A DNA stretch of 56,644 nt from Nemertoderma westbladi (lineage: Eukaryota > Xenacoelomorpha > Nemertodermatida > Nemertodermatidae): NCBI GenBank assembly GCA_032718475.1, contig JAUCBJ010006940.1, positions 1 through 56,644 of the forward strand, read 5' to 3'. Positions within the stretch are counted from its first letter, which is position 1, and every line of letters starts with the position of its first letter. Below, one piece after another: positions 12,139 through 24,798 of this stretch. The notes below the pieces were generated by a model. The model saw nothing but the letters and a program-made list of their open reading frames with translations. It did no database searches and was not told where the DNA came from. The translations under genes and the position numbers were made by a program.

Positions 12139-15100
12139 CTGGTTTTCGTGATACTGAGAATTACAGAAAGGGGCCAAACGAAAGTTACAAACCACCTAAT
12201 AATGTTCAATTTTCATCATCTTCGACCAATTCAGACTGTTCTGTTAAAAATAAGACTATATCAGATAATTATACAATTAATGTAAATCACACTATGATGA
12301 ATGTTGACGACTTTACTGTTTTCCACACTGCTACTGTAAAAATGAGAAGACCAAATTCTGAAACCAGTGTAATGGCAAGAATACTACTAGATTGTTGTTC
12401 CAATAAAACATATATTTCAGAACAGAAGGCTAAAGATTTGTCAATGGAAAAACTTGGACAACAAGTTCTATCTACAAAAGTGTTTGGAACAAAGAAATTA
12501 ATGACTGTTTTTTCAGAATTCGGTGAAATTGAAATATTTTTGAATGACGGATCAACAAAGTTGATGACTGTAAACACACATCCTGAACTCACAGGAGATA
12601 TAATTCGTGAGGAGTTAAGTGATGAAGATATGCAAATTATCATGAAATATCCACGAGAACTACTGGGTGATGAATTAAATAAGGAAAGGGAGATGATTTG
12701 CCCAGATATATTGGTTGGCATGGATTACTTTTGGGATTTCTTCAGACCAAAGAGATGTGAGAAAGAAATTGAATTGCCATCTGGAATGTTACTTATGCCT
12801 TCTACTCTTGGTTTACTTCTTGGTGGGTCATCTGAAAATGGACTATACTTACAGAGAGGGGAATCTGCACAAACTTTTTTTGCTTCATCAATGAACAGTT
12901 CTATGCATGTTCCATATTTAGAGATTGATAGTAGCGATCGTCCAACTTACGAAGAGCCAGATTTATCACGATTTTGGAATTTAGAAGCAGTCGGAATTAA
13001 TGATGATGCTATTGCTAAAGACGACACAGAAATAGACAAACTTCAAAAAAACATTGTAGTTAGAAATGGCCGCTATCATGTTGGTTGGCCATGGAAAGAT
13101 ACAAATCCTAAATTGCCCACAAATTACGGTTTAGCACATGGAAGGTTAAATTCATTATCACGTCGTCTATTGAAAGATATACCTTTATTACATGGCTATT
13201 CAGATATAATAGTAAAGCAACTGGAAAATGGAATGATAGAAAAGGTTGATATGATGGATAGTGAAAGTAAAGATGATGACTCAAAGTTAGTACACTATTT
13301 ACCTCATCATCCCGTGTTCAAACTGGATTCCGAAACTACTCCAATAAGAATGGTGTATGATGCATCCTCAAAGGCACATAAATCATTGAATAGTCTAAAT
13401 GATTGTCTAGTTAGTGGTCCCAACCTTGTCGTTAATTTAACTGGACAGTTATTTCGATTTCGCTTATGTAATATTGCTATATTAAGTGATGTAGAAAAGG
13501 CCTTTTTGAACATAGGCCTCCATGACAAAGATCGCAATGTATGTCGATTCTTATGGTTTAAAGATATGTCTAACCCTGTCATGAAAGATAACATTCAATG
13601 CTATAGATTTACACGAGTCCCATTTGGCATAATATCCAGTTTATTTCTATTACTCGGTGTAATTTATGTTCATCTTGCAATGTATGCTGTAAAACATGAA
13701 GATCAAAGGGTTTTATGTGAAGAAATACATGATAATATGTATGTAGACAATGTTTTGCTGTCCTCAAATACACCTGCAGAAGGGTATGTTAAATATATTG
13801 AATCCAAACGGTGCTTCTCAGATGCATCACTCAATCTCAGACAATTCATTTCAAATTCTGTGGAATTAATGAATCAAATACCCCCTCAAGACACTTGTGA
13901 TAACTCTATTGTTAAAATATTAGGACTGACAGGGGATACTGATGCTGATACAATTGCCATTCGAACTGTTAATGCATTAAAATGCAATGATAAATTAACT
14001 AAACAAAAATTGATAAATATGGTAGCTAGTTTTTTCGATCCACTTGGCCTATGGTCACCTTCGTCCTTAATGGGAAAATTATTATTTCAGAAATCATGGA
14101 CCTTAGGAAGAAACTATGATTGGGATAAGGTACTACCATCTGAGTATCAAGAAGAATGGAAAAATTGTGTCATGGCAATGAAAAGTGTAGGATTCAAATT
14201 TCCACGAAGAATTTTTAGTGATGATAAAGATATAGTTAAAGATATACGATATCAATTGATTTCCTTTACAGATGCATCAAATTTAGCATATGGGACAGCA
14301 ATTTATGTTAGAAGGTGTAGTAACAAAACTATTGAAACTAATTTACTTTATGCAAAATCGTGTTTGGCGCCATTGCCAAAGGTAAAGGCTACTGGAGATG
14401 GTAAGGTCAAAGTATCAACTCCTAGACTGGAATTAGTAGCAATTGAAACTGGTATTAAATGCTTACAATTTGTGATAAAACATTCCAACCTTGGATTCAC
14501 TGATATTTATTTGTATTCTGACTCACAATGTGCTTTGCACTGGGTGCAATCTACGAAACCAATGAAAATATTTGTTTCGGACAGAGTTAAAGAAATAAAG
14601 AAATTAACCGCTGTAATTTATCAGTATGTACCAACTGATCAGAACCCCGCTGATCTATTAACACGTGGTGTAACATCAGAGGCTCTGTGTAACATGAAAT
14701 TTTGGTGGAATGGTCCCAACTGGCTCGTTAAGAATGAATCATTTTGGCCAAAATTATGTATGAACCCTATTAAGAAAGAAGTTGAAATTGCAATATCAAT
14801 AGAACATGCCGATATTACTTCAATACATAAAGTATTTGCATTGTCAACCTCATATCCATTAGATATGGATCCTACCAGATACTCATCATACATTCAATTA
14901 TTGCATGTTACAGCTTTTGCATTGCGTTTTATAGCAAAAAGGATGAAGAACAATGTTAAAATTAGAAATATGTTTAACCATATTACACTAGATAGAAATA
15001 TTCATACCAGTGAAGTTGTTATTGCTGAGGCATTATGGATAAAAACAATGCAGAGAATACATTATAAAGATGTAATAGAAGATATTATTACTAAGAAATC

Positions 15101-16604
15101 AAACACTTTGGTTAATCAACTAGGCATATTTATTGATAAAAACAAAATGCTTAGATGTTCCGGACGTTTTCCTTTTACAGAGGGTTGCTTAGAAAGCAAT
15201 TTTCCACTATTGTTGGCAAAATCCGAATATGTGACAAAACTGATTATTCTGGAGACACATGAATTGATAATGCATGGACGAGTTAATCATACTCTAAGTG
15301 AACTCCGGAAAAGATATTGGATTCCACAAGGACGCTCCTTAGTACGTCAGATATTGAAATCATGTTATGTATGTAAACATTATGGAAATGGTCCCTATAG
15401 ACTACCTGTATTTAGTCGTTTACCGGATGAGCGAATGGAGGGTTACAAACCTCCCTTTAGTATGACTGCCTTAGATTATTTTGGGCATATATTTACCAAG
15501 AGCTATAAAACAGATGGGGAAAAGGACAAGGTATGGGTATGCTTGTATACCTGCTTGGTTACAAGAGCTATTCACTTAGAATTGGTACCTGATATGTCTG
15601 CTATAGAATTCCTTTTGGCCCTTCAACGATTCTGTTCACGAAGAGGATATCCTAAAAGTATCCTATCTGACAATGCATCTCAATTCCTTCTAGCTGATCT
15701 TGTCCTTAATGATTTCTGGGATAAATTAATGTTAGATGATGATCTTTCCGGATATCTTACAAAGCGGAGAATTAAATGGAAGAACATCCCAGAACTATCA
15801 CCTTGGCAAGGTGGAATATATGAAAGGCTTGTTGGAGTTGTAAGGACAGTTATGAGAAAGAGTATAGGAAGGAAACTTTTATATGTTCATCAATTACAAA
15901 CTATATTGTGTCAAATTGAATATATGATCAACAGTAGACCTTTGACTTATATATCTAGTGAAATTGATGATAAGAGGGTAATTACTCCAAATGATCTACT
16001 AATTCCAGGACATACTAAATTTATTCAACTATTTGAAGATCATAATGATGATGATGATACTGATTATCTACCGAAAGACTCAAGTGTGATGGAAGTTAGG
16101 ACAAGTGTTAAGAAACAAAACGAAATATTAAATGACTTTTGGTCGCGATGGAATAGAGATTATCTGGATATGTTGATGGAGAGAAATACTATATACGATC
16201 ATAAACACAAGAAGATTAATATTCGTAGCATTCCTTCAATTGGAGAAGTGGTATTACTAAAACAAGATGGAACTTCCAGGTGTTTCTGGAAAACTGTGAT
16301 TATTCATGAACTTAATCACAGTAAAGATGGTGAAATCCGTTCTGTACAGGTGATGACCCCCAAAAAGAAAATACTAACTCGACCCATAAGCTTATTATAT
16401 CCATTGGAACTCACAATTGAAGATAAACGAAACAAGAGCAATGAAAAGAATCAAAGCGATTCGGATGGTAACAAACATATTGCAAATAGACCAGTGAGGG
16501 AATCAGCAATTAAATGTAAGAAACGTATTAGAGATTTGTTACAATCAGATATATTGTTCTCCTTCTGTGGTGGGGAATGTCGTGAACTCAATAAAAGTAC
16601 TTAA
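12139..16604 (+). CDS. pol: BEL-1 pol: protease, RT, RNase H, integrase, DUF5641-like
   Basis: About 1488 codons without a stop. The frame opens upstream inside the gypsy 3' LTR (from 12069), but those codons are foreign. In order: an aspartic protease (ARILLDCCSNKTYIS at about 12375-12420; note D-C-C where D-S/T-G is usual), RT with MVYDASSK, SDVEKAFLNI and the catalytic YVDNVLL at about 13740-13760, RNase H (SFTDASNLAYGTAIY; YSDSQCALHW; NPADLLTRG), an integrase zinc-binding region (ETHELIMHGRVNH ... CYVCKH at about 15255-15380), a DDE core (TALDYFGH, LSDNASQF, SPWQGGIYERL) and a C-terminal domain like DUF5641 (DFWSRWNRDYL). The stop lies in the 3' LTR. The C-terminal parts look intact; the protease motif is odd. 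Confidence 0.9.
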
Positions 16605-16935
16605 TCTTATTCACGATTTTAGTAGATTACATTTGGTGTTGGGGGGCTATTTCGTGTCGGAAAGTATTTTTATATTTTGATAGATGTATTAGGTTGTGTT
16701 GATATATTATTACTACTGTACCCCTTTTTTATTGTTGTTATCAGACTGCTATACTGCAGTACTGTCATATTGTTATCAGTGATTGGTGTAGATTGATGTA
16801 GTGCAGTAGTGCTATTATTTTTATGTACCACGGTCCTTATTACTACGGTACTAAATTTAGAATGCAGAATTGAGATATCTAAATACTGAAACTGCTGAAA
16901 TGTTTTTATATCCGAACCACTATGGGTTCGTGACA
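16578..16935 (+). repeat. BEL-1 3' LTR (358 bp)
   Basis: Preceded by a purine-rich tract (gtggtgggga, about 16567-16576). Same sequence by eye as the 5' LTR. The pol stop codon lies a few codons inside it. Confidence 0.93.
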
Positions 16936-16940
16936 TACAT
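16936..16940. repeat. BEL-1 target-site duplication, right (tacat)
   Basis: Matches 4710-4714 exactly and directly abuts the LTR end GACA. Read on the minus strand it carries the last intact codons of the LINE-A ORF1 front part. Confidence 0.9.
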
Positions 16941-17601
16941 CGCTGTTTGAGTACACCTGGATTGGCTCCCCATTCAGTGATACACGTACCGTGACTACTC
17001 CATTGTACGAGTAGGCAGAGTGTAGCCGTTGGGTTTTTTTCATTTTCAGTGCATAGTGAAGGACAGCCGATCGACGCGGGGTTAGGTGGTCCGTCATATA
17101 AACACCTTCCGGAAGTGCTTTACGATTACCAAATGCTACCCAGCGCGACGAATGGCCGTAAAAACGAACAATAATGGGGCGAAACTTTATATTGACCTCG
17201 CTAGTATGGGGCTTTGGTTTCCCCAGACAGTGAAAAACATCAACTGAGTTGATGTGTATACCTAGGCTAGATAGTATACCTGTAATCTGTTCATGATCTT
17301 TGGTCCTCGTAGTCCCAGTACTGTTTCCGGTACCGGTATCTTCGTGAATCCTGTGGAAGAGTATCGAGTGGCGCCGCTCGTACTGGTCCAGATCATCAAT
17401 GGTTATCGCCTGAGCTGCAATTTCCTTCTTTAAGGATATATTATCCTTCTTTAGAGTTTCGTTTTCCTTTATCAACATGGGGATGCTGTCTAATTGCGAT
17501 TTAATCAGTTTAACGTCGTCGTCTAATGTATCGAATTTCGATTCGATCAGTTCTTTTAATTTTTCAATCGCCGTAGCCCAGTTGTCGCCCTTGGGACCCA
17601 T
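16936..17601 (-). pseudogene. LINE-A ORF1, N-terminal part (coiled coil plus RRM-like region)
   Basis: 222 codons from ATG at 17601 until the BEL insertion point. Residues ~8-75 look like a coiled coil (IEKLKELIESKFDTLDDDVK, then KENETLKKDNISLKKEI). It then has the LDQYERRHSILFHRI signature typical of LINE ORF1 proteins, followed by a globular RRM-like part with RPIIVRFYGHSSRWVAFGNR. Such ORF1 proteins bind element RNA and act as chaperones in ribonucleoprotein assembly. The gene is broken only by the BEL element; no stop or frameshift is seen within it. It could belong to a LINE other than the one with ORF2 at 3308-9, but strand and order favour a single element. Confidence 0.78.
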
Positions 17602-20471
17602 TATTATACAATTGTTCAGTTGTAAGTTAAGTCAGTGAGTGTGTAGCATGTACATGTAAGACTGTACAATCAGTCAGTCAGCAGTCAGGCAGTTTATCCT
17701 GTCATCGCAGTAAAAAAATACCTAGCGAATCTACTCGTTAAATATGAGCCTTGTCGTACCGTGGGATCACGGAATCTGAATTTATAAATATCTACCTTGT
17801 ATATTTATTTATTGTATGTTTTTGTATGTTATCATCTTGTAAATTTAAGGTCAGGTCTAATATACGTTGATAAAATGGCACATATGTAAAATATATATTT
17901 TATATTTTTCCCCTTGGGTTTATCATTAAAAGAAAAGTTATAACTAATTTAATAAAATTAAACATTTATAAATTACATACAAAATTAATTGGGCTATAAA
18001 TAAATATATTAATCAATAGTCTTTCAGAAATTTATAAATATATTTTTTAGAAAACATTACTTACTTAACTAAATATAGAATAATAACTGGAACACAATTC
18101 AATTAAATCACATCAATTCAACAGAATATAAAAACAAATATTAAAAAGTAATGAATAGGGTTAGCTCACAATAATGATGCTACAATAATTATTAGCTGAA
18201 CATCAGACTTGGTTTCCTGTCACCGTTCCATATCTGTGTTACATATGAATGTAAGTATAGGAACGAACCCGCTGTGTATCCAATACAGAGACCCGAGGTT
18301 TACCTAGTCTGTAACCAATCCACTGATAGTTGTAATTAATGCTAAATATATCCTTTATAAGGATATAAATAGCTGAACTGGTGTTTTTGGGTGCAGAATG
18401 GAGTGCGATTGTCCAAACAGAGTTGATAGTTTAGTAACACGGACGGACGTACAATGACATAGGGTTGTCGGGTAACTTTAGGGAAACCACAACCAGCCAC
18501 AGTGGGACCGAGATAATTAGAATAGATTAGATAAACATATAACATTATAGTAGTTCTGAATGGGAACCAACTCCGTTACACTCATTGTAAACCAATGTTT
18601 TATTGGTTAAATAATATAACCAATGGGAACCTCTGAGTTATAATTAGAACGTTTTATTAGTAGATGGTCCAGGTTTGTATCTACCAAAGAGACGTAGCAG
18701 ATACACAGGTATTACTCGAATACACAATACAGATAATATGGGAATAAAATCGAACAAAAACTAATTGAGGAAAATCAATTGAGGGAAATTTATATCATTA
18801 TTGTATTTATATCTGATATAAATTAATTATTTTAGATCTAATTTTAGCGAAAATTGCGAGCTCTCCCTATGCAAAATAATTAAATCTTTATTATTATTTA
18901 TAATTTAAATAAAGTTATAAAATTCCCATAATATAAATTATTACATAAACCTATTTATAATACTGGCCCTCAACATCAATACTATTAAATATTTTCGGTA
19001 ACTGAATATAATATTCTGTAAGATACGGGATTGAACTGGTGTTATTCAATCAATTGATCTGATCTTCTTTTGAATACTTAGTATAGTTTGAGTTTAGAAC
19101 ATCGGAACTACTGTCTGTGTGTAGGGTTGGATTACTTTATTGGGATGTTATTTGTTAAATTGTTGATTTGTTATAATTAAGTTTCTCTTCTCTGATATTC
19201 CAATATTATATATATAATAATCTGCTTCTGTTTTCTTATAATCCAAATGGCATCTTGTTTGGTTTGCGATTATTCTGTAAATATAGGAATTAAATAGGTC
19301 CATAAAATTTTCATATTATTGAAACTTTTTTTATGTTACATTTCTTTATATAATATGTAATTTATTTCGAATATGCATCAAACAATACCCCCCACCAACA
19401 GACTACATGTATTAATTGACCAAGTAGAAAAGGGCGGGAAATTTAAAACTATCATTATGATAGGCCCTAGTGATATAAGGCGGTAAATTTAAAACGATTT
19501 CAACATTGAAACTAATTCAATACAACTAAATAGTACAGTAATAATTTTAAGGAACATTTCTAAAGGATAAATTTATTCAAGACTGAAAACAAAGATTAGT
19601 ACTGGAGGACTTTGTGACTCAATGTATCTCACCTTATTATATCGAAGATTCAACTCCTTAAATAATTCGGATTGTTGGTCTAGTTGGAATATAAGATATG
19701 TTGCCGAAATCTCAATGTTAAATAATAATGTGTCAGAGTTGAACTGAAGTTGTTGATTTAGAAGTCAAGAGGTGATACTTGTCTGGAAAATAGCAAAACG
19801 GAAATGATTTCGTATAAAAATTGATTAGCTTATCCAATAATTAATTTTTAACGAATTCGTTTATTTAATTTTTCACTCACCAAAATGTAAAATAATCGTA
19901 ATTTTTATCTTAAGTATTTCCCTAAGTTCTAAACAGAGACATTATTAGTGAATAATGGTTCTGGGGTTGGTTATTCAACTCAATGTAACTCACCGACGAC
20001 ATATTGAAGCTTGTCTTACTGGATCTATCGGAGATTTTGAGCTAATTTCATTGAGTTGTAGATTTGGAAACCTTCTAGATAATTGTCTGAAATATAACAA
20101 AAATAAAATATTTTGATTTCATAACTTTAATTTGCTCATCTAACAGCTTAGTTTAACAAACTCTGTGCAACAAATTAATAAACACTTAGTCTGTTGTTGT
20201 TATTTAATAGCAAAAACCAATACCGGTACCATTATAGAGGTAGGACAAGTAACTAAGTCATTGTATATGTTATCCCCGACTGCTATACTTACTTTAGTAT
20301 TTATTTAGTTAGTGGCGACCGACTGGGTTCCTTCATTAAATTTACTAAATTGTGTTTCTTTTTGCGGCAGACTTAATCTATAAATAAATTAGGAATAATA
20401 AATGTCTAAATGGCAGTTTAATGGAAAATTAAATCATTAGCTAAACATCAGCTGGAGAAAACAAACTAACA
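17602..20471. other. AT-rich stretch without a recognisable gene
   Basis: The first ~120 bases, with a cagtcagtcagcagtcaggcag tract at about 17670, probably belong to the LINE-A 5' UTR. The rest is AT-rich and broken by stops in all frames. Two loosely similar pieces (about 19610-19690 and 19970-20060, sharing actcaatgta.ctcacc) suggest an old duplication. I see no coding or RNA gene. Confidence 0.5.
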
Positions 20472-23132
20472 AACGCCGAGCTCTATGGTACTATACCATC
20501 TGTATCAACCACCCTCCGTGAACGCCGAGCTCTATGGTACTATACCATCTGTATCAACCACCCTCCGTGAACGCCGAGCTCTATAGTACTATACCATCTG
20601 TATCAACCACCCTTCGTGAACGCCGAGCTCTATGGTACTATACCATCTGTATCAACCACCCTCCGTGAACGCCGAGCTCTATGGTACTATACCACCTGTA
20701 TCAACCACCCTCCGTGAACGCCGAGCTCTATGGTACTATACCACCTGTATCAACCACCCTCCGTGAACGCCGAGCTCTATGGTACTATACCACCTGTATC
20801 AACCACCCTCCGTGAACGCCGAGCTCTATGGTACTATACCACCTGTATCAACCACCCTCCGTGAACGCCAAGCTCTATGGTACTATACCACCTGTATCAA
20901 CCACCCTCCGTGAACGCCGAGCTCTATGGTACTATACCACCTGTATCAACCACCCTCCGTGAACGCCGAGCTCTATGGTACTATACCACCTGTATCAACC
21001 ACCCTCCGTGAACGCCGAGCTCTATGGTACTATACCATCTGTATCAACCACCCTCCGTGAACGCCGAGCTCTATGGTACTATACCACCTGTATCAACCAC
21101 CCTCCGTGAACGCCGAGCTCTATGGTACTATACCATCTGTATCAACCACCCTCCGTGAACGCCGAGCTCTATGGTACTATACCATCTGTATCAACCACCC
21201 TCCGTGAACGCCGAGCTCTATGGTACTATACCACCTGTATCAACCACCCTCCGTGAACGCCGAGCTCTATGGTACTATACCACCTGTATCAACCACCCTC
21301 CGTGAACGCCGAGCTCTATGGTACTATACCACCTGTACCAACCACCCTCCGTGAACACCCGAGCTCTATGGTACTATACCACCTGTATCAACCACCCTCC
21401 GTGAACGCCGAGCTCTATGGTACTATACCACCTGTATCAACCACCCTCCGTGAACGCCGAGCTCTATGGTACTATACCATCTATATCAACCACCCTCCGT
21501 GAACGCCGAGCTCTATGTTACTATACCACCTGTATCAACCACCCTCCGTGAACGCCGAGCTCTATGGTACTATACCACCTGTATCAACCACCCTCCGTGA
21601 ACGCCGAGCTCTATGGTACTATACCATCTGTATCAACCACCCTCCGTGAACGCCGAGCTCTATGGTACTATACCACCTGTATCAACCACCCTCCGTGAAC
21701 GCCGAGCTCTATGGTACTATACCGCCTGTATCAACCACCCTCTGTGAACGCCGAGCTCTATGGTACTATACCATCTGTATCAACCACCCTCCGTGAACGC
21801 CGAGCTCTATGGTACTATACCATCTGTATCAACCACCCTCCGTGAACGCCGAGCTCTATAGTACTATACCATCTGTATCAACCACCCTTCGTGAACGCCG
21901 AGCTCTATGGTACTATACCATCTGTATCAACCACCCTCCGTGAACGCCGAGCTCTATGGTACTATACCACCTGTATCAACCACCCTCCGTGAACGCCGAG
22001 CTCTATGGTACTATACCACCTGTATCAACCACCCTCCGTGAACGCCGAGCTCTATGGTACTATACCACCTGTATCAACCACCCTCCGTGAACGCCGAGCT
22101 CTATGGTACTATACCACCTGTATCAACCACCCTCCGTGAACGCCAAGCTCTATGGTACTATACCACCTGTATCAACCACCCTCCGTGAACGCCGAGCTCT
22201 ATGGTACTATACCACCTGTATCAACCACCCTCCGTGAACGCCGAGCTCTATGGTACTATACCACCTGTATCAACCACCCTCCGTGAACGCCGAGCTCTAT
22301 GGTACTATACCATCTGTATCAACCACCCTCCGTGAACGCCGAGCTCTATGGTACTATACCACCTGTATCAACCACCCTCCGTGAACGCCGAGCTCTATGG
22401 TACTATACCATCTGTATCAACCACCTTCCGTGAACGCCGAGCTCTATGGTACTATACCATCTGTATCAACCACCCTCCGTGAACGCCGAGCTCTATGGTA
22501 CTATACCACCTGTATCAACCACCCTCCGTGAACGCCGAGCTCTATGGTACTATACCACCTGTATCAACCACCCTCCGTGAACGCCGAGCTCTATGGTACT
22601 ATACCACCTGTACCAACCACCCTCCGTGAACACCCGAGCTCTATGGTACTATACCACCTGTATCAACCACCCTCCGTGAACGCCGAGCTCTATGGTACTA
22701 TACCACCTGTATCAACCACCCTCCGTGAACGCCGAGCTCTATGGTACTATACCATCTATATCAACCACCCTCCGTGAACGCCGAGCTCTATGTTACTATA
22801 CCACCTGTATCAACCACCCTCCGTGAACGCCGAGCTCTATGGTACTATACCACCTGTATCAACCACCCTCCGTGAACGCCGAGCTCTATGGTACTATACC
22901 ATCTGTATCAACCACCCTCCGTGAACGCCGAGCTCTATGGTACTATACCACCTGTATCAACCACCCTCCGTGAACGCCGAGCTCTATGGTACTATACCGC
23001 CTGTATCAACCACCCTCTGTGAACGCCGAGCTCTATGGTACTATACCATCTGTATCAACCACCCTCCGTGAACGCCGAGCTCTATGGTACTATACCATCT
23101 GTATCAACCACCCTCCGTGAACGCCGAGCTCT
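20472..23132. repeat. 49-bp minisatellite array 1, about 54 copies
   Basis: Unit of 49 bp: aacgccgagctctatggtac then tataccacctgtatcaacca then ccctccgtg. Each unit holds a small inverted repeat (tggta-cta-tacca) and the palindrome gagctc. A C/T alternation (ccacctg or ccatctg) and rare variants mark single units. These markers recur exactly 1275 bp apart (20581 and 21856; 21353 and 22628; 21514 and 22789), so the array contains a 26-unit higher-order repeat present twice plus the start of a third. The array ends at gagctct where the LINE-B tail begins. Confidence 0.97.
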
Positions 23133-23152
23133 TTTTTTTTTTTTTTTTTTTT
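23133..23152 (-). other. LINE-B poly(A) tail (T run on plus strand)
   Basis: About 20 T followed by a T-rich stretch to 23166. It abuts the 49-bp array directly, as expected for target-primed insertion into the array. Confidence 0.85.
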
Positions 23153-23307
23153 ATTTATTTTTTTTTAATTATTTAATTCAGCAAAGTTATAAAGCCATAG
23201 AGTAAAAACTAGAGCACAACCGTAAGGAATATGTAAGTACAGACATTAATAAATATGATAACTAAATATAATATAAATGGAGTAAGATACATACATACAA
23301 GGGGCCG

Positions 23308-24793
23308 TTATTTACAATAAATATTAAAAGACTCAAACAGGGCTGAAGAAGGACGGCAACAAAACCTTACAGCACCGATCAAAGAGTTAGATGATTTATT
23401 AATACGAAGGTAAAGACTGCTTAATGAGTTACGATGTATTTGCACCAAAGAACGGATATTTAAATTAACAAGCATCTGGCTGGCGCTGGAAATTTCATCG
23501 GTTTCGGAGTTGTACAGTCGAATACCAAACAAGTTCCGCACGGCTCTATTTAAGGCAGCACAAATCTTATTGAAATTTGAAATGGAATAAAAGCGCCGCG
23601 ACCATAAAGCATTACAATAAATATTGGAGCAATAACTATTAAAAAGAACACATTTCACCTCAGTGGAGCAATTACTAAATTTCCTACTAAGCATATTTGC
23701 ACGTCCGTAAAATTTTCTTAGCTGAGCCAAAATATCGGCGTCGTCCGAGAAGTCTGACGTCAAGATATGGCCCAGATAGGAAAACGAGTCAACCCTTTCG
23801 AGTGGCTTGCCATATAATGAAATATTAGGACGTGTAGAAAAAGGCCGCAGCTTACTGTAGATAAACATGCACTTTGATTTTTTCGTGTTAAAAATCATAT
23901 TATTGCGAGAAGCAAAATTACTGCAAATATCGACCAAAAATTGCAACGCACAAGGATTTGATGCAATAAGACATATATCATCAGCATAGAAAGTGTGGTT
24001 CAGACAGACATCAAGGAGGGCACAGCCAATATTAGAACCGGACAGTTCTAAGCTGAGAGTGTCGATAAAAATGTTAAAAAAGCGAGGCGACAAAATGCTT
24101 CCTTGTCTTACCCCATTACAGCAATAAAATTTATCGGACGTACAACCATTCCAGAAAACTTGCATAGATTGGTTGGCATACCAGAAAATAATTATGCATA
24201 AAATAAATAACGGAATTTTACGTTCGAAAAGGCGTCTAAAAAGAAGACCATGATCTACTTTGTCGAACGCTTTGGAGGCGTCGAGAAAGCAGAGAAAAAT
24301 ATTAGAGCCATGCAACAAGTAGAAATTAATTAATTCCTTTAATGTATAAATACATGTTTCGGTTCCTACTGAGTCCTTGAAACCAAATTGGTTGTCAGAG
24401 GTACAGAGAAGGTGGTCAATGCGAGATAATATTAAAAATTCGTACAATTTACTTAAAACATTGGCGGTCGCGATGGGCCTATAATTAGACTTGTCTGTGA
24501 TGTCACCGGATTTATCCTTAACAATGGGCAGGATATTCGATGACAGCAAGGACAAAGGGATAAAACCATGAATATTACAGGTGCTAAAAAACAAAGATAA
24601 AAAAATTAACAAACGATTACTGGCATATATGATGTGCTCCGCAACTAGCCCATCGGGGCCGGATGACTTATTGCACTTTAGGTGAGCGAGACCGAGCCTC
24701 AATTCATCAATAGAAAATATCATATCTTTTGTGTAAGCAATATCCTTTAAAGAACCCTTGATATCGTCGTGTTGGGTGGGAGGAATCGAGTTG
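23308..24793 (-). pseudogene. LINE-B ORF2, C-terminal part: reverse transcriptase
   Basis: About 495 codons, open throughout. RT motifs: SSGPDGLVAEHI, NYRPIATANVLSKLYE, QFGFKDSVGTETC, FLDASKAFDKVDH, GVRQGSILSPRFFN and the catalytic FYADDICLIA (about 23985-23955). A thumb-like C-terminus follows with a Cys-rich end. The frame continues without break into 36714 when BEL-2 and one aacac are discounted: 1364 + 1486 = 2850 bases, 950 codons. ORF2 was therefore intact when BEL-2 landed. Confidence 0.88.
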
Positions 24794-24798
24794 AACAC
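24794..24798. repeat. BEL-2 target-site duplication, left (aacac)
   Basis: Identical to 36714-36718 and abuts the LTR TGTTCGCG. Confidence 0.9.

Larger units (their letters stand above)
4715..16935 (+). mobile_element. BEL/Pao LTR retrotransposon (BEL-1), containing a nested gypsy element
   Basis: Complete element: 358-bp LTRs at 4715-5072 and 16578-16935 starting TGTCGTGAAC and ending GTTCGTGACA; a primer-binding site immediately after the 5' LTR; gag with zinc knuckles; pol in the order protease, RT, RNase H, integrase, DUF5641-like C-terminus (BEL order); a purine-rich tract before the 3' LTR; and a 5-bp duplication tacat on both sides (4710-4714 and 16936-16940). By eye the LTRs are identical, so the insertion is recent. 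About 7.1 kb is BEL sequence and 5.1 kb is the gypsy insert. The target was LINE-A ORF1. Confidence 0.95.
1..17720 (-). mobile_element. LINE-A (CR1/L2-like non-LTR retrotransposon), split by a BEL element
   Basis: A minus-strand LINE whose 3' end lies off the left edge. ORF1 begins at 17601, is interrupted by the BEL element at 16935-4715 and resumes at 4709; ORF2 (zinc finger, endonuclease, reverse transcriptase) runs from 3308 to 9. The 5' UTR probably starts a little above 17601, but its end cannot be placed. A 57-bp minisatellite sits between ORF1 and ORF2. Assignment of ORF1 and ORF2 to one element rests on shared strand, order and spacing once the insert is discounted; it is inference. 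The clade call (CR1/L2 group) rests on general RT appearance and is tentative. Confidence 0.72.

Noticed and set aside
18342-18545. 67-codon minus-strand frame
   Set aside because: Short, AT-rich, with no motif; indistinguishable from chance.
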